Under the pieces are notes generated by a model, which worked only from the letters and a program-made list of their open reading frames with translations, was not told the DNA's origin and did not search any database. Positions 53,354-62,857 of a stretch of 64,000 nt of DNA are shown here, in pieces; position 1 is the first letter of the stretch; every line of letters begins with the position of its first letter. Where the stretch lies: assembly GCA_902558705.1 (NCBI GenBank), contig CACEEW010000003.1:1-64000 (forward strand), read 5' to 3'. The position numbers and the translations under genes are program-made. The stretch is from an uncultured Pelagibacteraceae bacterium. GTDB taxonomy: Bacteria > Pseudomonadota > Alphaproteobacteria > Pelagibacterales > Pelagibacteraceae.

Positions 53354-55741
53354 ATGATAACCCAATTTTATCAAAATATTATACTCAAAAATCCCAAATC
53401 TATTTTCATAATTTTATTGATAACATTAATTTCCTTTGGCTATCATTCTAAAGATTTTAGATTAGATGCTTCTTCTGAAACTTTATTAATTGAGGGTGAT
53501 CCTGATCTTAAGTATCTTCAAGAAATATCTGAAAGATATGGTTCAAAAGAATTTTTAATTTTAACTTATACCCCAAATGAAGCAATGGTTTCAGATGTAT
53601 CAATTAATAATCTTTTAAGTCTTAAATATAAAATTCAAAGTTTAGATTGGGTTCACAATGTAGTTACATTGCTAGATATTCCTTTACTAAATAGTTCAGA
53701 TACACCTCTTCAAGAAAGGCTTAAAAGTTTTAAGACTCTCAAAGATGAGGAAATTGATAGAAATAGAGGCTTTAATGAAATAGTTAATAGTCCAGTTTTT
53801 AGAAATTTTGTAATTAGTGAAGACGGAAAAACAAGTGGAATTATTGTATACATAAAAAAAAATGAACAGTTAAAAGATATTCAAGAAAAAACAAAAGAAG
53901 AGATTGAAAAATATAAAGATCGATTAAAAAAACAAAATCATAAAAATATACTTGAAATTAGAGATGTTATAAAAAGTTATGAAGATATTGGTAAAATACA
54001 CTTAGGTGGTATACCCATGATTGCTGATGACATGATGTCATTTATTAAAAGTGACATAATAGTATTTGGTCTAGGAGTTCTAATATTTATTATTACAACT
54101 TTGTGGTTTGTTTTTAGAAGAATAATTTGGATTATAGTTCCAATTAGCAGTTGTTTCTTTTCTGTAATAATCATGATGGGAATATTAGGTTTACTTGGAT
54201 GGAAAGTCACAGTTATATCCTCAAATTTTATAGCTTTAATGTTAATTCTAACAATGGCGATGAATATACATATGAGCACTCGATTTTTACAGATCAGAGA
54301 AAAATATCCTCAAATGAGTACTTTAGAACTGATAACTTTAACTACAGAAAAAATGTTTTGGCCTATACTCTATACTGTTTTAACAACTATAATCGCTTTT
54401 CTCTCTTTAGTATTTAGTGAAATAAAACCTATTATTGATTTTGGTTGGATGATGACTTTGGGTCTTATTACTTCTTTCATAATTACTTTTACACTTTTAC
54501 CATCTCTAATTAATTTTGTACCTATAGAAAATATTTCAATAAAAGGAAATAAAGACTCGATAATTACATCTTTTTTTTCAAAAGTTTCACAAAGTAATCA
54601 TAAAATTATTTTTATGATTACTGGTATATTAATTATATTAAGTCTTATAGGAATAAGTCGTCTTGAAGTTGAAAATAGTTTTATAAATTATTTTAATAAA
54701 AAGACTGAGATTTACAAAGGAATGAAACTTATAGACCAAAAACTTGGTGGGACCACGCCACTCGAGGTTATTTTAAAGTTTCCAAAAGAAGAAAAAGTAA
54801 AAATTGAAGAAGATGATGAGTTTGAAGATTGGGGGGAGGAAAACGAAAATGATATAGAAAAATATTGGTTTACTAAAGATAAAATTGAAAAAATTTCCTT
54901 AGTTCATAACTATTTAGATAGTTTGCCTCAAGTTGGTAAAGTCCTATCATTTTCCTCAATTATTGATGTGGCAACACTACTTAATAATAATAAACCTTTG
55001 GGTACTTTAGAAATGGGAGTTTTATATACAAAAATACCTGAGAGTATAAAAACAGAAATTATTGATCCTTATATATCAATTAAAAATAATGAAGCACGAA
55101 TTAATCTAAGAATAATCGACTCTCAAGAAAATCTAAGGCGTAATGATTTAATAAAAAAAATAAATTATGATTTAGAAAATCAACTTGGGCTAAAAAAAGA
55201 TGAATTCAAACTTGCTGGAGTTTTAATATTATTTAATAATCTACTTCAAAGTCTCTTTAAATCGCAAATTTTAACTTTAGGATTAGTAATAATTGGAATA
55301 TTTTTAATGTTTGTAATTCTTTTTAAAAATATCAAATTATCATTAATAGGAGTAATACCAAATTTTATTGCTGCATTTTTCATATTGGGAATTATAGGAT
55401 TGCTTGGGATACCTTTGGATATGATGACTATTACGATTGCTGCTATTACTATTGGTATCGCTGTAGACAATAGTATTCATTATATTTATAGATTTAAAGA
55501 AGAGTTTACTATTTCTAAAGATTACAACAAAACAATAAATTTATGCCATTCGACTGTGGGAAAAGCAATTTTGAATACCTCTATTACAATTGTGTTTGGC
55601 TTTTCAATTTTAGTTTTATCTAAATTTATTCCTACAATTTATTTTGGAATTTTTACAGGGATTGCTATGTTGTTGGCAATGGTTTCAGTTTTGACTCTTC
55701 TTCCATCATTAATTTTATTGCTAAAGCCTTTTGGAAAATAA
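53354..55741 (+). CDS. RND-superfamily exporter (MMPL type)
   Basis: A 795-residue inner-membrane protein with two RND halves: a first helix at about 14-28, a periplasmic loop to about 225, five helices (about 230-395), a second lead helix at about 420, a second periplasmic loop (about 440-625) and five more helices. AMNIHMSTRFLQIREKYP and AVDNSIHYIYRFKEE are the matching helix-4 motifs of the MMPL/SSD-type group, related to hopanoid and sterol-like transporters (HpnN). A very acidic insert (EEDDEFEDWGEENENDIE) lies in the second loop. No adaptor or outer-membrane channel gene is near. The substrate is unknown; a lipid is plausible for this subgroup. It precedes cvpA by 9 bases. Confidence 0.8.
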   Translation: MITQFYQNIILKNPKSIFIILLITLISFGYHSKDFRLDASSETLLIEGDPDLKYLQEISERYGSKEFLILTYTPNEAMVSDVSINNLLSLKYKIQSLDWVHNVVTLLDIPLLNSSDTPLQERLKSFKTLKDEEIDRNRGFNEIVNSPVFRNFVISEDGKTSGIIVYIKKNEQLKDIQEKTKEEIEKYKDRLKKQNHKNILEIRDVIKSYEDIGKIHLGGIPMIADDMMSFIKSDIIVFGLGVLIFIITTLWFVFRRIIWIIVPISSCFFSVIIMMGILGLLGWKVTVISSNFIALMLILTMAMNIHMSTRFLQIREKYPQMSTLELITLTTEKMFWPILYTVLTTIIAFLSLVFSEIKPIIDFGWMMTLGLITSFIITFTLLPSLINFVPIENISIKGNKDSIITSFFSKVSQSNHKIIFMITGILIILSLIGISRLEVENSFINYFNKKTEIYKGMKLIDQKLGGTTPLEVILKFPKEEKVKIEEDDEFEDWGEENENDIEKYWFTKDKIEKISLVHNYLDSLPQVGKVLSFSSIIDVATLLNNNKPLGTLEMGVLYTKIPESIKTEIIDPYISIKNNEARINLRIIDSQENLRRNDLIKKINYDLENQLGLKKDEFKLAGVLILFNNLLQSLFKSQILTLGLVIIGIFLMFVILFKNIKLSLIGVIPNFIAAFFILGIIGLLGIPLDMMTITIAAITIGIAVDNSIHYIYRFKEEFTISKDYNKTINLCHSTVGKAILNTSITIVFGFSILVLSKFIPTIYFGIFTGIAMLLAMVSVLTLLPSLILLLKPFGK

Positions 55742-55750
55742 ATTTAAATA

Positions 55751-56293
55751 ATGGAAATCATTAAAGAACTTTATAATTTAATATCTATTATAGACTTAAT
55801 TTATATAGTTATAACAATTCTCTCTTTAATCAAATGTTACTCAAAAGGCTTTGTACTAAGTGTTCTAGCAATGGCAAAATGGTTATTTGCTTATGTGATA
55901 ACGTTGATCATCTTCCCAAGAATAAAACCATATGTTAAAGATATAATTGATAATGAATACATCTTAGATGTCACTCTTGGAGTTATAGTTTTTGTAATTG
56001 TAGTTTTTTTAGTACTTCTTATTAGTAAAGGTATAGGTAAAGCCATAAAGTATACTGGTCTTGGAAGTTTAGATACTGTATTTGGATTCTTTTTTGGTTT
56101 TATTAGATCTTATATTATCTCTGTTTGTATCTTTTCAGCTGTCCATATCGTATATAACTATGATAAATGGCCATTAAATACTGACCAATCATACATCTTT
56201 CCATATTTAGAAAAAGGTAGTAATTATTTATTAAAAGAATTTCCTAATGAAAAAACATATCAAGATTCAAAAGAAAAAATTGAGGAACTTTAA
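55751..56293 (+). CDS. cvpA: CvpA-family membrane protein
   Basis: A 180-residue inner-membrane protein of the CvpA family with four predicted helices (about 12-28, 35-53, 75-97, 110-130). The FDTVFGFFFGFIRSYII-type motif (LDTVFGFFFGF) is the family hallmark. CvpA was named for colicin V production and has been linked to envelope stress; its mechanism is unknown. It lies upstream of purF as in most proteobacteria, overlapping it. Confidence 0.9.
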   Translation: MEIIKELYNLISIIDLIYIVITILSLIKCYSKGFVLSVLAMAKWLFAYVITLIIFPRIKPYVKDIIDNEYILDVTLGVIVFVIVVFLVLLISKGIGKAIKYTGLGSLDTVFGFFFGFIRSYIISVCIFSAVHIVYNYDKWPLNTDQSYIFPYLEKGSNYLLKEFPNEKTYQDSKEKIEEL

Positions 56294-57728
56294 TCCTAAA
56301 TTAAAAGAAGAATGCGGTGTATTCGGTATTAGTAATGCTAAGGATGCCGCTGCATTAACTGCTCTTGGTCTTCATGCTCTTCAACACAGAGGACAAGAAG
56401 GATGTGGAATTGTTTCATTTGATGGAAAAAAATATTATTCAGAAAAAAAATTTGGGTTAGTTGGTGACAACTTTAATAAAGAAAAAGTTCTTAATAATCT
56501 AAAGGGTAGTTATGCAATTGGTCATAATCGTTATAGCACAACTGGTAATAATACTCTAAGAAATATTCAGCCTTTTTTTGCTGACACAAATGCAGGTGGT
56601 ATTGGTGTAGCTCATAATGGAAACTTAACAAATTCAATTTCACTTAGAAATAAGTTGGTTGAAGATGGAGCTATTTTTTATACCACTTCAGATACAGAAA
56701 CAATTGTGCAACTAATTGCTAAATCTAAAAGACCAAAAACGATAGATAAAGTTGTTGATGCTATATTTCAAATACAAGGTGGCTATGCTTTAGTAATGTT
56801 GACTCAGAACTCTTTGATTGGAGTAAGAGATCCTTATGGAATTAGGCCATTAGTTATCGGTAAATTAGGAAGTAGCTATGTATTAGCATCTGAAACATGT
56901 GCTTTAGATATTATTGGTGCGAAGTTTTTAAGAGAAGTGGAAAATGGAGAAATTGTTTTAATAGAAAATGGTGAATTAAAAAGCATAAAGCCCTTCCCTC
57001 CAAGAAAAGTCAGACCATGTGTTTTTGAATACATTTATTTTGCTAGACCAGATAGTCTCATAGATAATAAAACTGCTTATGAACACAGAAAAAATTTAGG
57101 AAAAGAACTTGCTAAAGAAAATGACATTAAAGCTGATATAATAGTTCCAGTGCCAGACTCAGGAAATGCTGCAGCTTTAGGATTTGCACAAAATTTAAAT
57201 ATTAATTTTGAACATGGTTTAATCAGAAATCACTATGTTGGTAGAACTTTTATCGAACCAAGTCAAAAAATTAGAAGTTTAGGTGTTAAACTTAAATTAA
57301 ATGCGAATGAAACTACAATTAAAAATAAGAAGATAATTCTTATTGATGACTCTCTTGTGAGAGGAACCACATCACACAAGATTGTAAAAATGTTATATGA
57401 TGCTGGAGCAAAAGAAGTTCATGTAAGAATAGCTTGCCCAGAGATAAGATATCCAGATTTTTATGGAGTTGATACACCCACAAAAAAAGAATTACTTGCA
57501 GCAAATAAATCAAATGATGAAATAAGAGAGTATATCGGTGCCAAATCCCTAAAGTTTTTATCTATAGATGGTTTGTATAGAGCTATTGGTTTTGAGAAAA
57601 GAAATGAAACTTATCCACAACTAACAGATCATTATTTTACAGGAGATTATCCAGTAAAACCAGTTGATGAATTAGGTGACAGTAAAATAACACAATTATC
57701 ATTATTAAGTACAGCTTCAAACAACTAA
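56247..57728 (+). CDS. purF: Amidophosphoribosyltransferase
   Basis: Committed step of purine synthesis, PRPP plus glutamine to phosphoribosylamine. It is made with a short propeptide ending before the nucleophile Cys23 (EECGVFGI). The glutaminase part has ALQHRGQEGCGI, GHNRYSTTG and AHNGNLTN; the PRPP loop is ILIDDSLVRGTTS. The ATG at 56247 overlaps cvpA by 47 bases; a TTG at 56280 gives the shorter propeptide usual in the family and is a real alternative. No Fe-S cysteine pattern of the Bacillus type was recognised, though AGAKEVHVRIACPEIRYP keeps one Cys. Confidence 0.96.
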   Translation: MKKHIKIQKKKLRNFNPKLKEECGVFGISNAKDAAALTALGLHALQHRGQEGCGIVSFDGKKYYSEKKFGLVGDNFNKEKVLNNLKGSYAIGHNRYSTTGNNTLRNIQPFFADTNAGGIGVAHNGNLTNSISLRNKLVEDGAIFYTTSDTETIVQLIAKSKRPKTIDKVVDAIFQIQGGYALVMLTQNSLIGVRDPYGIRPLVIGKLGSSYVLASETCALDIIGAKFLREVENGEIVLIENGELKSIKPFPPRKVRPCVFEYIYFARPDSLIDNKTAYEHRKNLGKELAKENDIKADIIVPVPDSGNAAALGFAQNLNINFEHGLIRNHYVGRTFIEPSQKIRSLGVKLKLNANETTIKNKKIILIDDSLVRGTTSHKIVKMLYDAGAKEVHVRIACPEIRYPDFYGVDTPTKKELLAANKSNDEIREYIGAKSLKFLSIDGLYRAIGFEKRNETYPQLTDHYFTGDYPVKPVDELGDSKITQLSLLSTASNN

Positions 57729-57730
57729 AA

Positions 57731-58288
57731 ATGAAAAAAGTAAGTTTTACAGAAATGAAAAATGGAACTAAAGATGATTATCTTTTTTTAGATAAACATG
57801 AAAAAGATTTTGCTTATAAAACCTCCGATAGAATATTAGATTTTATGTCTAATCTTACTGAAACACTTGAAGGTTACCAAGTGTCAAGATTAGAGCATTC
57901 ACTTCAAAGTGCAACTAGAGCCTATAAAAATGGTGAAAGTGAAGAAATGGTTGTTGCAGCTTTGTTGCATGATATTGGAGATGAACTCGCTCCTATGAAT
58001 CATTCTGAATATGCTGCATCAATTCTTAAACCATATGTTTCAGAAAAAACCCATTGGATAATAGAAAAACATGGAGAATTTCAGATGTATTATTATGCCC
58101 ATCATTTAGGTGGGAATAGAAATAAAAGGGATGATTATAAAGATCACAAATATTATAATGACACAATCAATTTTTGTGAAAAATATGATCAAAATTCATT
58201 TGATCCTAATTATAAATCATTGCCATTGGAGTTCTTTAGACCGATAGTTAAAAAAATTTTTTCTAGAAAGCCGTATTCTTTACTTTAA
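57731..58288 (+). CDS. HD-domain protein resembling PhnZ-type diiron oxygenases
   Basis: A 185-residue single HD-domain protein. Putative metal ligands run in the order His56 (RLEHSLQSA), His80-Asp81 (AALLHDIG), His91 (NHSEYAA), His114 (EKHG) and Asp153 (KYDQNSFD), and the end LEFFRPIVKKIF matches. This order, with the EHxLQ motif before the HD pair, is that of the mixed-valent diiron oxygenase branch (PhnZ, TmpB, inositol-oxygenase-like) more than of ordinary phosphohydrolases. It starts two bases after purF and 30 before gshA, so it is probably co-transcribed with them. No phosphonate genes are nearby, so substrate and even reaction type are open. Confidence 0.7.
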   Translation: MKKVSFTEMKNGTKDDYLFLDKHEKDFAYKTSDRILDFMSNLTETLEGYQVSRLEHSLQSATRAYKNGESEEMVVAALLHDIGDELAPMNHSEYAASILKPYVSEKTHWIIEKHGEFQMYYYAHHLGGNRNKRDDYKDHKYYNDTINFCEKYDQNSFDPNYKSLPLEFFRPIVKKIFSRKPYSLL

Positions 58289-58318
58289 ATCTAATAATAA
58301 AGTACTATTTATTATCTA

Positions 58319-59614
58319 ATGATCTCATCCAAAGAACAAATAATAGAATATTTTAAAACTGGTATTAAGGAAACTAAAAATTTTAAAATCGGGATTGAGC
58401 ATGAAAAATTTCTATTTAATAATGATGATAACAAAAGAGTAAATTACTCTAAAATAAAGGAAATGTTTACAGCTTTACTTGAGTTTGGCTGGCATCCAGT
58501 TTTAGAAAAAGGAAATATAATTGGTTTAAATAAAGGTGGTAAAAACATTACTCTTGAGCCAGGAAATCAAATTGAACTATCTGGAGATAAATTAAATACT
58601 ATCCATGAAGCATGTGCAGAATCACATGATTATTTGTTTGAATTAAGACAAGTAACAAAAAAAATAGGTATTAAGATCGTAAGTGCAGGGTTTGACCCAA
58701 TTTCAAAACTTAATGAAGTTCCTAACAATCCAAAAAAAAGATACGAATTAATGACAAAAGATATGCCTGAAGGAGGTGAATTAAGTCTTGATATGATGTA
58801 TCGAACTTGTGGAACTCAACTCAATATCGATTACAATTCAGAACAAGATTTTATTAAAAAATTTAAAATTGTTAATTCTATCGTTCCAATTACAATTGCT
58901 TTATTTGCTAATTCTTCAATTAAAGAAAAACAAAATAGCAATTATTTATCATACCGATCTAAAGTTTGGCAAAATACATCAAGAGGTGGATTACCAAAAG
59001 TTTTTTTTGAAAATTTGAATTTTGAAAAATATGCTGAATTTGTCATGAATTTTCCAGTTCTATTTATTCAAGAAAAAGAAGATTATATTTCTGGAAAAAA
59101 ATATTTATTTAAAGATTTTATGAATGGCAAAATTAAAGAGATCAAAAATTGTTTGCCAAATGAAAATGATTTATCTACTCATCTTAGTACAATCTTCACA
59201 GAAAATAGATTAAAAAAATACATAGAACTTAGATCAATGGATACATGTGGGTGGGATTGTTTATGTTCAGGTCCTGCTTTTAATGTTGGAATGTTGTATG
59301 GTAATCTTGATGAGGTTTACGAATTGATATCTAAATGGGATAAAAATAAGATAATTAATGCTTATTTAGAAGCTCCTAAAAAAGGATTTAATACTCAATT
59401 AATGGGTAAAGACCTACTTTACTGGGCCTCATACTTACTAGATTTATCTAAAAAGGGTTTAGAAAAAAGAGACTTACTTAACAAAAGTAAAAAAAATGAA
59501 ACTTTATTTCTCAATCACTTACAGAAAGTAATTGATAATAAAAAAACAAATGCAGATCATATGATTAGTAAATTTTCTAAAAATGAAGATTTAAATGAAT
59601 TGTATGACAAATAA
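58319..59614 (+). CDS. gshA: Glutamate-cysteine ligase, plant/alphaproteobacterial type
   Basis: First step of glutathione synthesis, joining glutamate and cysteine with ATP; 431 residues, of the GCS2/plant-like group rather than the E. coli type. Motifs: KIGIEHEKFLF (metal-binding Glu), ITLEPGNQIELSGD, and the RTCGTQLNIDYNSE and LRSMDTCGWDCLCSGPAF blocks. The Cys pairs could offer redox control as in plants. It overlaps gshB by 20 bases, so the two glutathione genes are coupled. Confidence 0.94.
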   Translation: MISSKEQIIEYFKTGIKETKNFKIGIEHEKFLFNNDDNKRVNYSKIKEMFTALLEFGWHPVLEKGNIIGLNKGGKNITLEPGNQIELSGDKLNTIHEACAESHDYLFELRQVTKKIGIKIVSAGFDPISKLNEVPNNPKKRYELMTKDMPEGGELSLDMMYRTCGTQLNIDYNSEQDFIKKFKIVNSIVPITIALFANSSIKEKQNSNYLSYRSKVWQNTSRGGLPKVFFENLNFEKYAEFVMNFPVLFIQEKEDYISGKKYLFKDFMNGKIKEIKNCLPNENDLSTHLSTIFTENRLKKYIELRSMDTCGWDCLCSGPAFNVGMLYGNLDEVYELISKWDKNKIINAYLEAPKKGFNTQLMGKDLLYWASYLLDLSKKGLEKRDLLNKSKKNETLFLNHLQKVIDNKKTNADHMISKFSKNEDLNELYDK

Positions 59615-60530
59615 TATTGTTGCTATCCAAGGTAATCATCCTTCTAGACTTGACCCAATAACTGACACAAGTATTTTTTTAGCAAATGAAATTCAGAATA
59701 AAAATTATAGAATATTCTATTATGATCCTAAAAATTTATCGATAATTAATTCTAAAGTAATAGCAGAAGGATTTTTTATTAAGTTTACGTACAAACAAAA
59801 AAAGTTTTTTAAAATATTAAAAAAACAGAAGTTAGATCTCACAAAATGTAAGTTTATCTTAATAAGACAAGACCCTCCATTTAATCTAGAATATATTTCA
59901 ACAACTTATATTCTAGATTCTATCAAAACTAAGGTGAGAGTTGTTAATGATCCATCATCAATTAGAAGTATATCTGAGAAACTTTATTCAGCTAAATACC
60001 TAAAATTTATGCCTAATACTATTTTTACTCAAAATATTAATGAAATAAAAAATTTTTTTAAAAAGAACAAAAAAATTATATTAAAACCTATCAATAGCTA
60101 TAGTGGAAATAATATTCATTTATTAAAAAAATTTGATTTAAAGTTAATTAAAAAGTTTATAAAAAAACATGATCACATAATTTGTCAAAAATATTTACCA
60201 AAAATAATACATGGAGATAAAAGAGTTTTTTTAATTAATGGTAAAATTGTAGGTGCAATATCAAGAGTCCCAAAAAAAGGTTCTTTTTTAAGTAATATGA
60301 GCAAAGGGGCTAGACCAATAAATACAAAGTTAACTAGAGTAGAAAAAAAAATATCAAAATTAGTTGCTCATAATTTAAGAAAAGAAAATATTTTTTTTGC
60401 TGGAATTGATTTTATTGATCAAAAACTAAATGGTGATATCAATGTTACATCCCCTACTGGGTTAAAAACTTATTACGATTTAACAAACATTAATTTAGCC
60501 AAAACATTTTGGAAAGAACTTAAAGCTTGA
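59595..60530 (+). CDS. gshB: Glutathione synthetase
   Basis: Adds glycine to gamma-glutamylcysteine; ATP-grasp enzyme of 311 residues. Recognised from FILIRQDPPFNLEYISTTYIL, VVNDPSSIRSISEKLY, the ATP loop ILKPINSYSGNNI, GDKRVFLINGKIVGAI and the C-terminal INVTSPTGLKTY. The phosphate loop has YSGNNI where relatives have GGxGI. The start is 20 bases inside gshA, and the stop TGA overlaps the TTG start of the next gene. Confidence 0.94.
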   Translation: MNCMTNNIVAIQGNHPSRLDPITDTSIFLANEIQNKNYRIFYYDPKNLSIINSKVIAEGFFIKFTYKQKKFFKILKKQKLDLTKCKFILIRQDPPFNLEYISTTYILDSIKTKVRVVNDPSSIRSISEKLYSAKYLKFMPNTIFTQNINEIKNFFKKNKKIILKPINSYSGNNIHLLKKFDLKLIKKFIKKHDHIICQKYLPKIIHGDKRVFLINGKIVGAISRVPKKGSFLSNMSKGARPINTKLTRVEKKISKLVAHNLRKENIFFAGIDFIDQKLNGDINVTSPTGLKTYYDLTNINLAKTFWKELKA

Positions 60531-61384
60531 GCAATTTAACCGATCAGCAGAAAGGCTCTTTACTTGCGTTTATTGCAGTAATTTTTATCACTCCAGACTC
60601 TTTATTTATAAGACTTTCAAACGTAGATACTTGGGGGCTAGTTTTTTATAGAGGTATTATCCCTTTTTTTACAGTTTTTTTTGGTATGCTGATAATTTAT
60701 AAATTAAATTTTTTTAAGATACTTTTATCTAGTGGGTATCATGGATTAATTTATGTTGGAACATTTAGTATAACAAATATTACCTTTGTTGTTTCAATAC
60801 AAAATACTAATGTGGCAAATACTTTAGTCATGATTGCTACAGCTCCGATGTTGTCAGCTATTCTTGGGGCAATTTTTTTAAAAGAACCTCCAGATAAAAA
60901 AACATGGATTTCTATTATTATTACATTTATTGCAATAATTTATATTTTTTTTGACTCTTTAAAATTAGGAAATTTCTATGGAGATATTTTAGGATTTATC
61001 ACAGCTATTGGATTAGCTGTTGGAGCAGTAACAATTCGTTCGGCGAAATCTAAAAATTTAGTCCCAGCAGCTGTAGTAGGTAAATTATTTGTAGCCACTT
61101 TTGCTCTATTTTTCATTGAAAGTTTTGTTCTTGAAAATGAAGACTTAATTATTGTCCCTTTAATGTGCATTCTATGTGTTGCTATACCTTTTGTATTAGT
61201 CACAATAGCCCCAAGATTTATACCAGCTGCAGAGGTAAATTTATTTTTCTTATTAGAGACAATTATAGGTCCAATATGGGTTTGGATGATAATTAAAGAA
61301 CAGCCGAGTGTTGAGACACTTTATGGAGGTGCAGTTATAATTATCACAATCGCTACTCATTCATTTTTAAAGCTTAGAAATTGA
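60527..61384 (+). CDS. EamA/DMT-family inner-membrane transporter, second copy
   Basis: A 285-residue ten-helix drug/metabolite transporter with the two EamA halves (about 8-135 and 150-282; FLLETIIGPIWVWMII is the characteristic helix 9-10 motif). It starts with TTG at 60527 overlapping the gshB stop, so it belongs to the gshA-gshB transcript. Export of a thiol or glutathione-linked compound is one possibility raised by the context, but the family is too broad to say. Confidence 0.85.
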   Translation: MSNLTDQQKGSLLAFIAVIFITPDSLFIRLSNVDTWGLVFYRGIIPFFTVFFGMLIIYKLNFFKILLSSGYHGLIYVGTFSITNITFVVSIQNTNVANTLVMIATAPMLSAILGAIFLKEPPDKKTWISIIITFIAIIYIFFDSLKLGNFYGDILGFITAIGLAVGAVTIRSAKSKNLVPAAVVGKLFVATFALFFIESFVLENEDLIIVPLMCILCVAIPFVLVTIAPRFIPAAEVNLFFLLETIIGPIWVWMIIKEQPSVETLYGGAVIIITIATHSFLKLRN

Positions 61385-61389
61385 TAAGC

Positions 61390-61418
61390 TTGTCACAATT
61401 AAGACTTGATTTAATAAT
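61390..61418 (+). promoter_or_regulatory. Sigma70-type promoter of the MFS transporter gene
   Basis: TTGTCA (61390-61395) and AATAAT (61413-61418) are exactly 17 bases apart, each one mismatch from consensus, 27 bases before the MFS ATG. Confidence 0.55.
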
Positions 61419-61444
61419 AGATCGCGAATAGTTACATCGGTTTT

Positions 61445-62737
61445 ATGAATAAAGTTTTAAAAAATTCTTGGGCGCTATTTTTAGGAATGGGTTTCTTAAT
61501 GATGGCTTATGGTTTTCAAAGCTCATTATTAGGTGTGAGAGCTGTACAAGAAGAATTTAGTTTAACAGCAACTGGGTTTATGATGTCTGGCTATTTTGTT
61601 GGATATTTTATAGGTGCAGCAACTATTCCAAATATTGTTTCTCAAGTTGGTCATATAAGAGTCTTTGCAGCTTTTGCATCATTAGCCTCATTGGTAATTT
61701 TGGTACACTCTATTTTAATCAATCCATTTATCTGGTTTTTATTAAGAGTTCTAACAGGAATAAGTATGGTTTGTATTTATACGGTTGCTGAGAGTTGGCT
61801 GAATGATAGATCAACAAATAAAAATAGAGGAAGTGTACTATCAATATATATGGTCATTTTATATGGTTCGATGGGCACTGGAATGTTTCTTCTTAATTTT
61901 AGCAGTCCAGAAAATTTTCAGCCTTTTATTTTGATATCAGTAATTACTTCAATTGCTCTAATTCCTATCTTGCTTACTAAAAAAAAACCACCAACTTTTA
62001 AAAAAATTAAAGCAATGAAGCTTATGGATCTTTATGAGGCATCTCCTTTTGGTATGGTGAGCTCTTTCTTCTATGGAACAATACAAGCAGCTTTATTCAC
62101 TTTATTAGCGGTATATGCAACATCAATGAATTTTACGATACTTGAAATATCTATTGTAACATTTTTGTTAGCAATCTCTGGTGCAGTATCTCAATTTCCA
62201 GTCGGAAAAATATCTGACATGTATGATAGAAGAAAAGTAATAGTTATTTCTACATTTGGTGCATCTATATTTGCTTTACTTGCAATATTAGTTTCTAGAC
62301 AAATGTATTTACCAGATGGATTAGCAACAAGTAAAACTTGGTTTTATATTTTTTTAATTCTTTTTTCTTTTTGTAGTTTACCTATGTTTTCACAAATTTT
62401 AGCACATACTAATGATTATATTCCAAAAGAAAAATTTGTAGCAGCGGGTGCAGGACTTCAATTTGTATTTGGATTAGGTGCAATGAGTGGTCCATTTTTG
62501 TGCTCAATATTCATGGATGTGGTTGGTCCAAATGGATTTTTTATTTTTCTTCTTTTCTTCCATGGAATTATAGGAATTTTTGGAATTTATAGAATGAGAG
62601 TAAGACAAACTGTAGAAAATCCAGACTCTCAATTTGTTGCTATGCCATCAACAATTACGCCTGCAGGAATAGAGTTAAATCCAACAACAGAACCAATTGA
62701 CGAACCAGAAAAAAACCGTGAAGAAATTAAAAATTAA
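61445..62737 (+). CDS. MFS transporter, YcaD-like
   Basis: A 430-residue major facilitator with twelve predicted helices in two six-helix halves and a cytoplasmic loop with KKKPPTFKKIKAMK in the middle. The loop 8-9 motif KISDMYDRRKVI is the common MFS signature, and TVAESWLND in the first half is typical of the YcaD/UMF group. It ends in a Pro/Glu/Asn-rich tail of about 30 residues. It has its own promoter and stands alone. The substrate is unknown. Confidence 0.85.
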   Translation: MNKVLKNSWALFLGMGFLMMAYGFQSSLLGVRAVQEEFSLTATGFMMSGYFVGYFIGAATIPNIVSQVGHIRVFAAFASLASLVILVHSILINPFIWFLLRVLTGISMVCIYTVAESWLNDRSTNKNRGSVLSIYMVILYGSMGTGMFLLNFSSPENFQPFILISVITSIALIPILLTKKKPPTFKKIKAMKLMDLYEASPFGMVSSFFYGTIQAALFTLLAVYATSMNFTILEISIVTFLLAISGAVSQFPVGKISDMYDRRKVIVISTFGASIFALLAILVSRQMYLPDGLATSKTWFYIFLILFSFCSLPMFSQILAHTNDYIPKEKFVAAGAGLQFVFGLGAMSGPFLCSIFMDVVGPNGFFIFLLFFHGIIGIFGIYRMRVRQTVENPDSQFVAMPSTITPAGIELNPTTEPIDEPEKNREEIKN

Positions 62738-62857
62738 TAATTTTTTTAAAAATAAAACACTTTCAGGTTGTACCCAATTTAATTAGTTCAAAAGTTAATT
62801 TCATAAAAAACTTATTGAAAAAAATTATTTTCTCTAGTGAAATAGTTAAAATATAAA

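Noticed and set aside
62738-62857. Possible tRNA or small RNA in one of the longest gaps
   Set aside because: The sequence is A/T-rich with no cloverleaf, GTTC-type T loop or strong hairpin.
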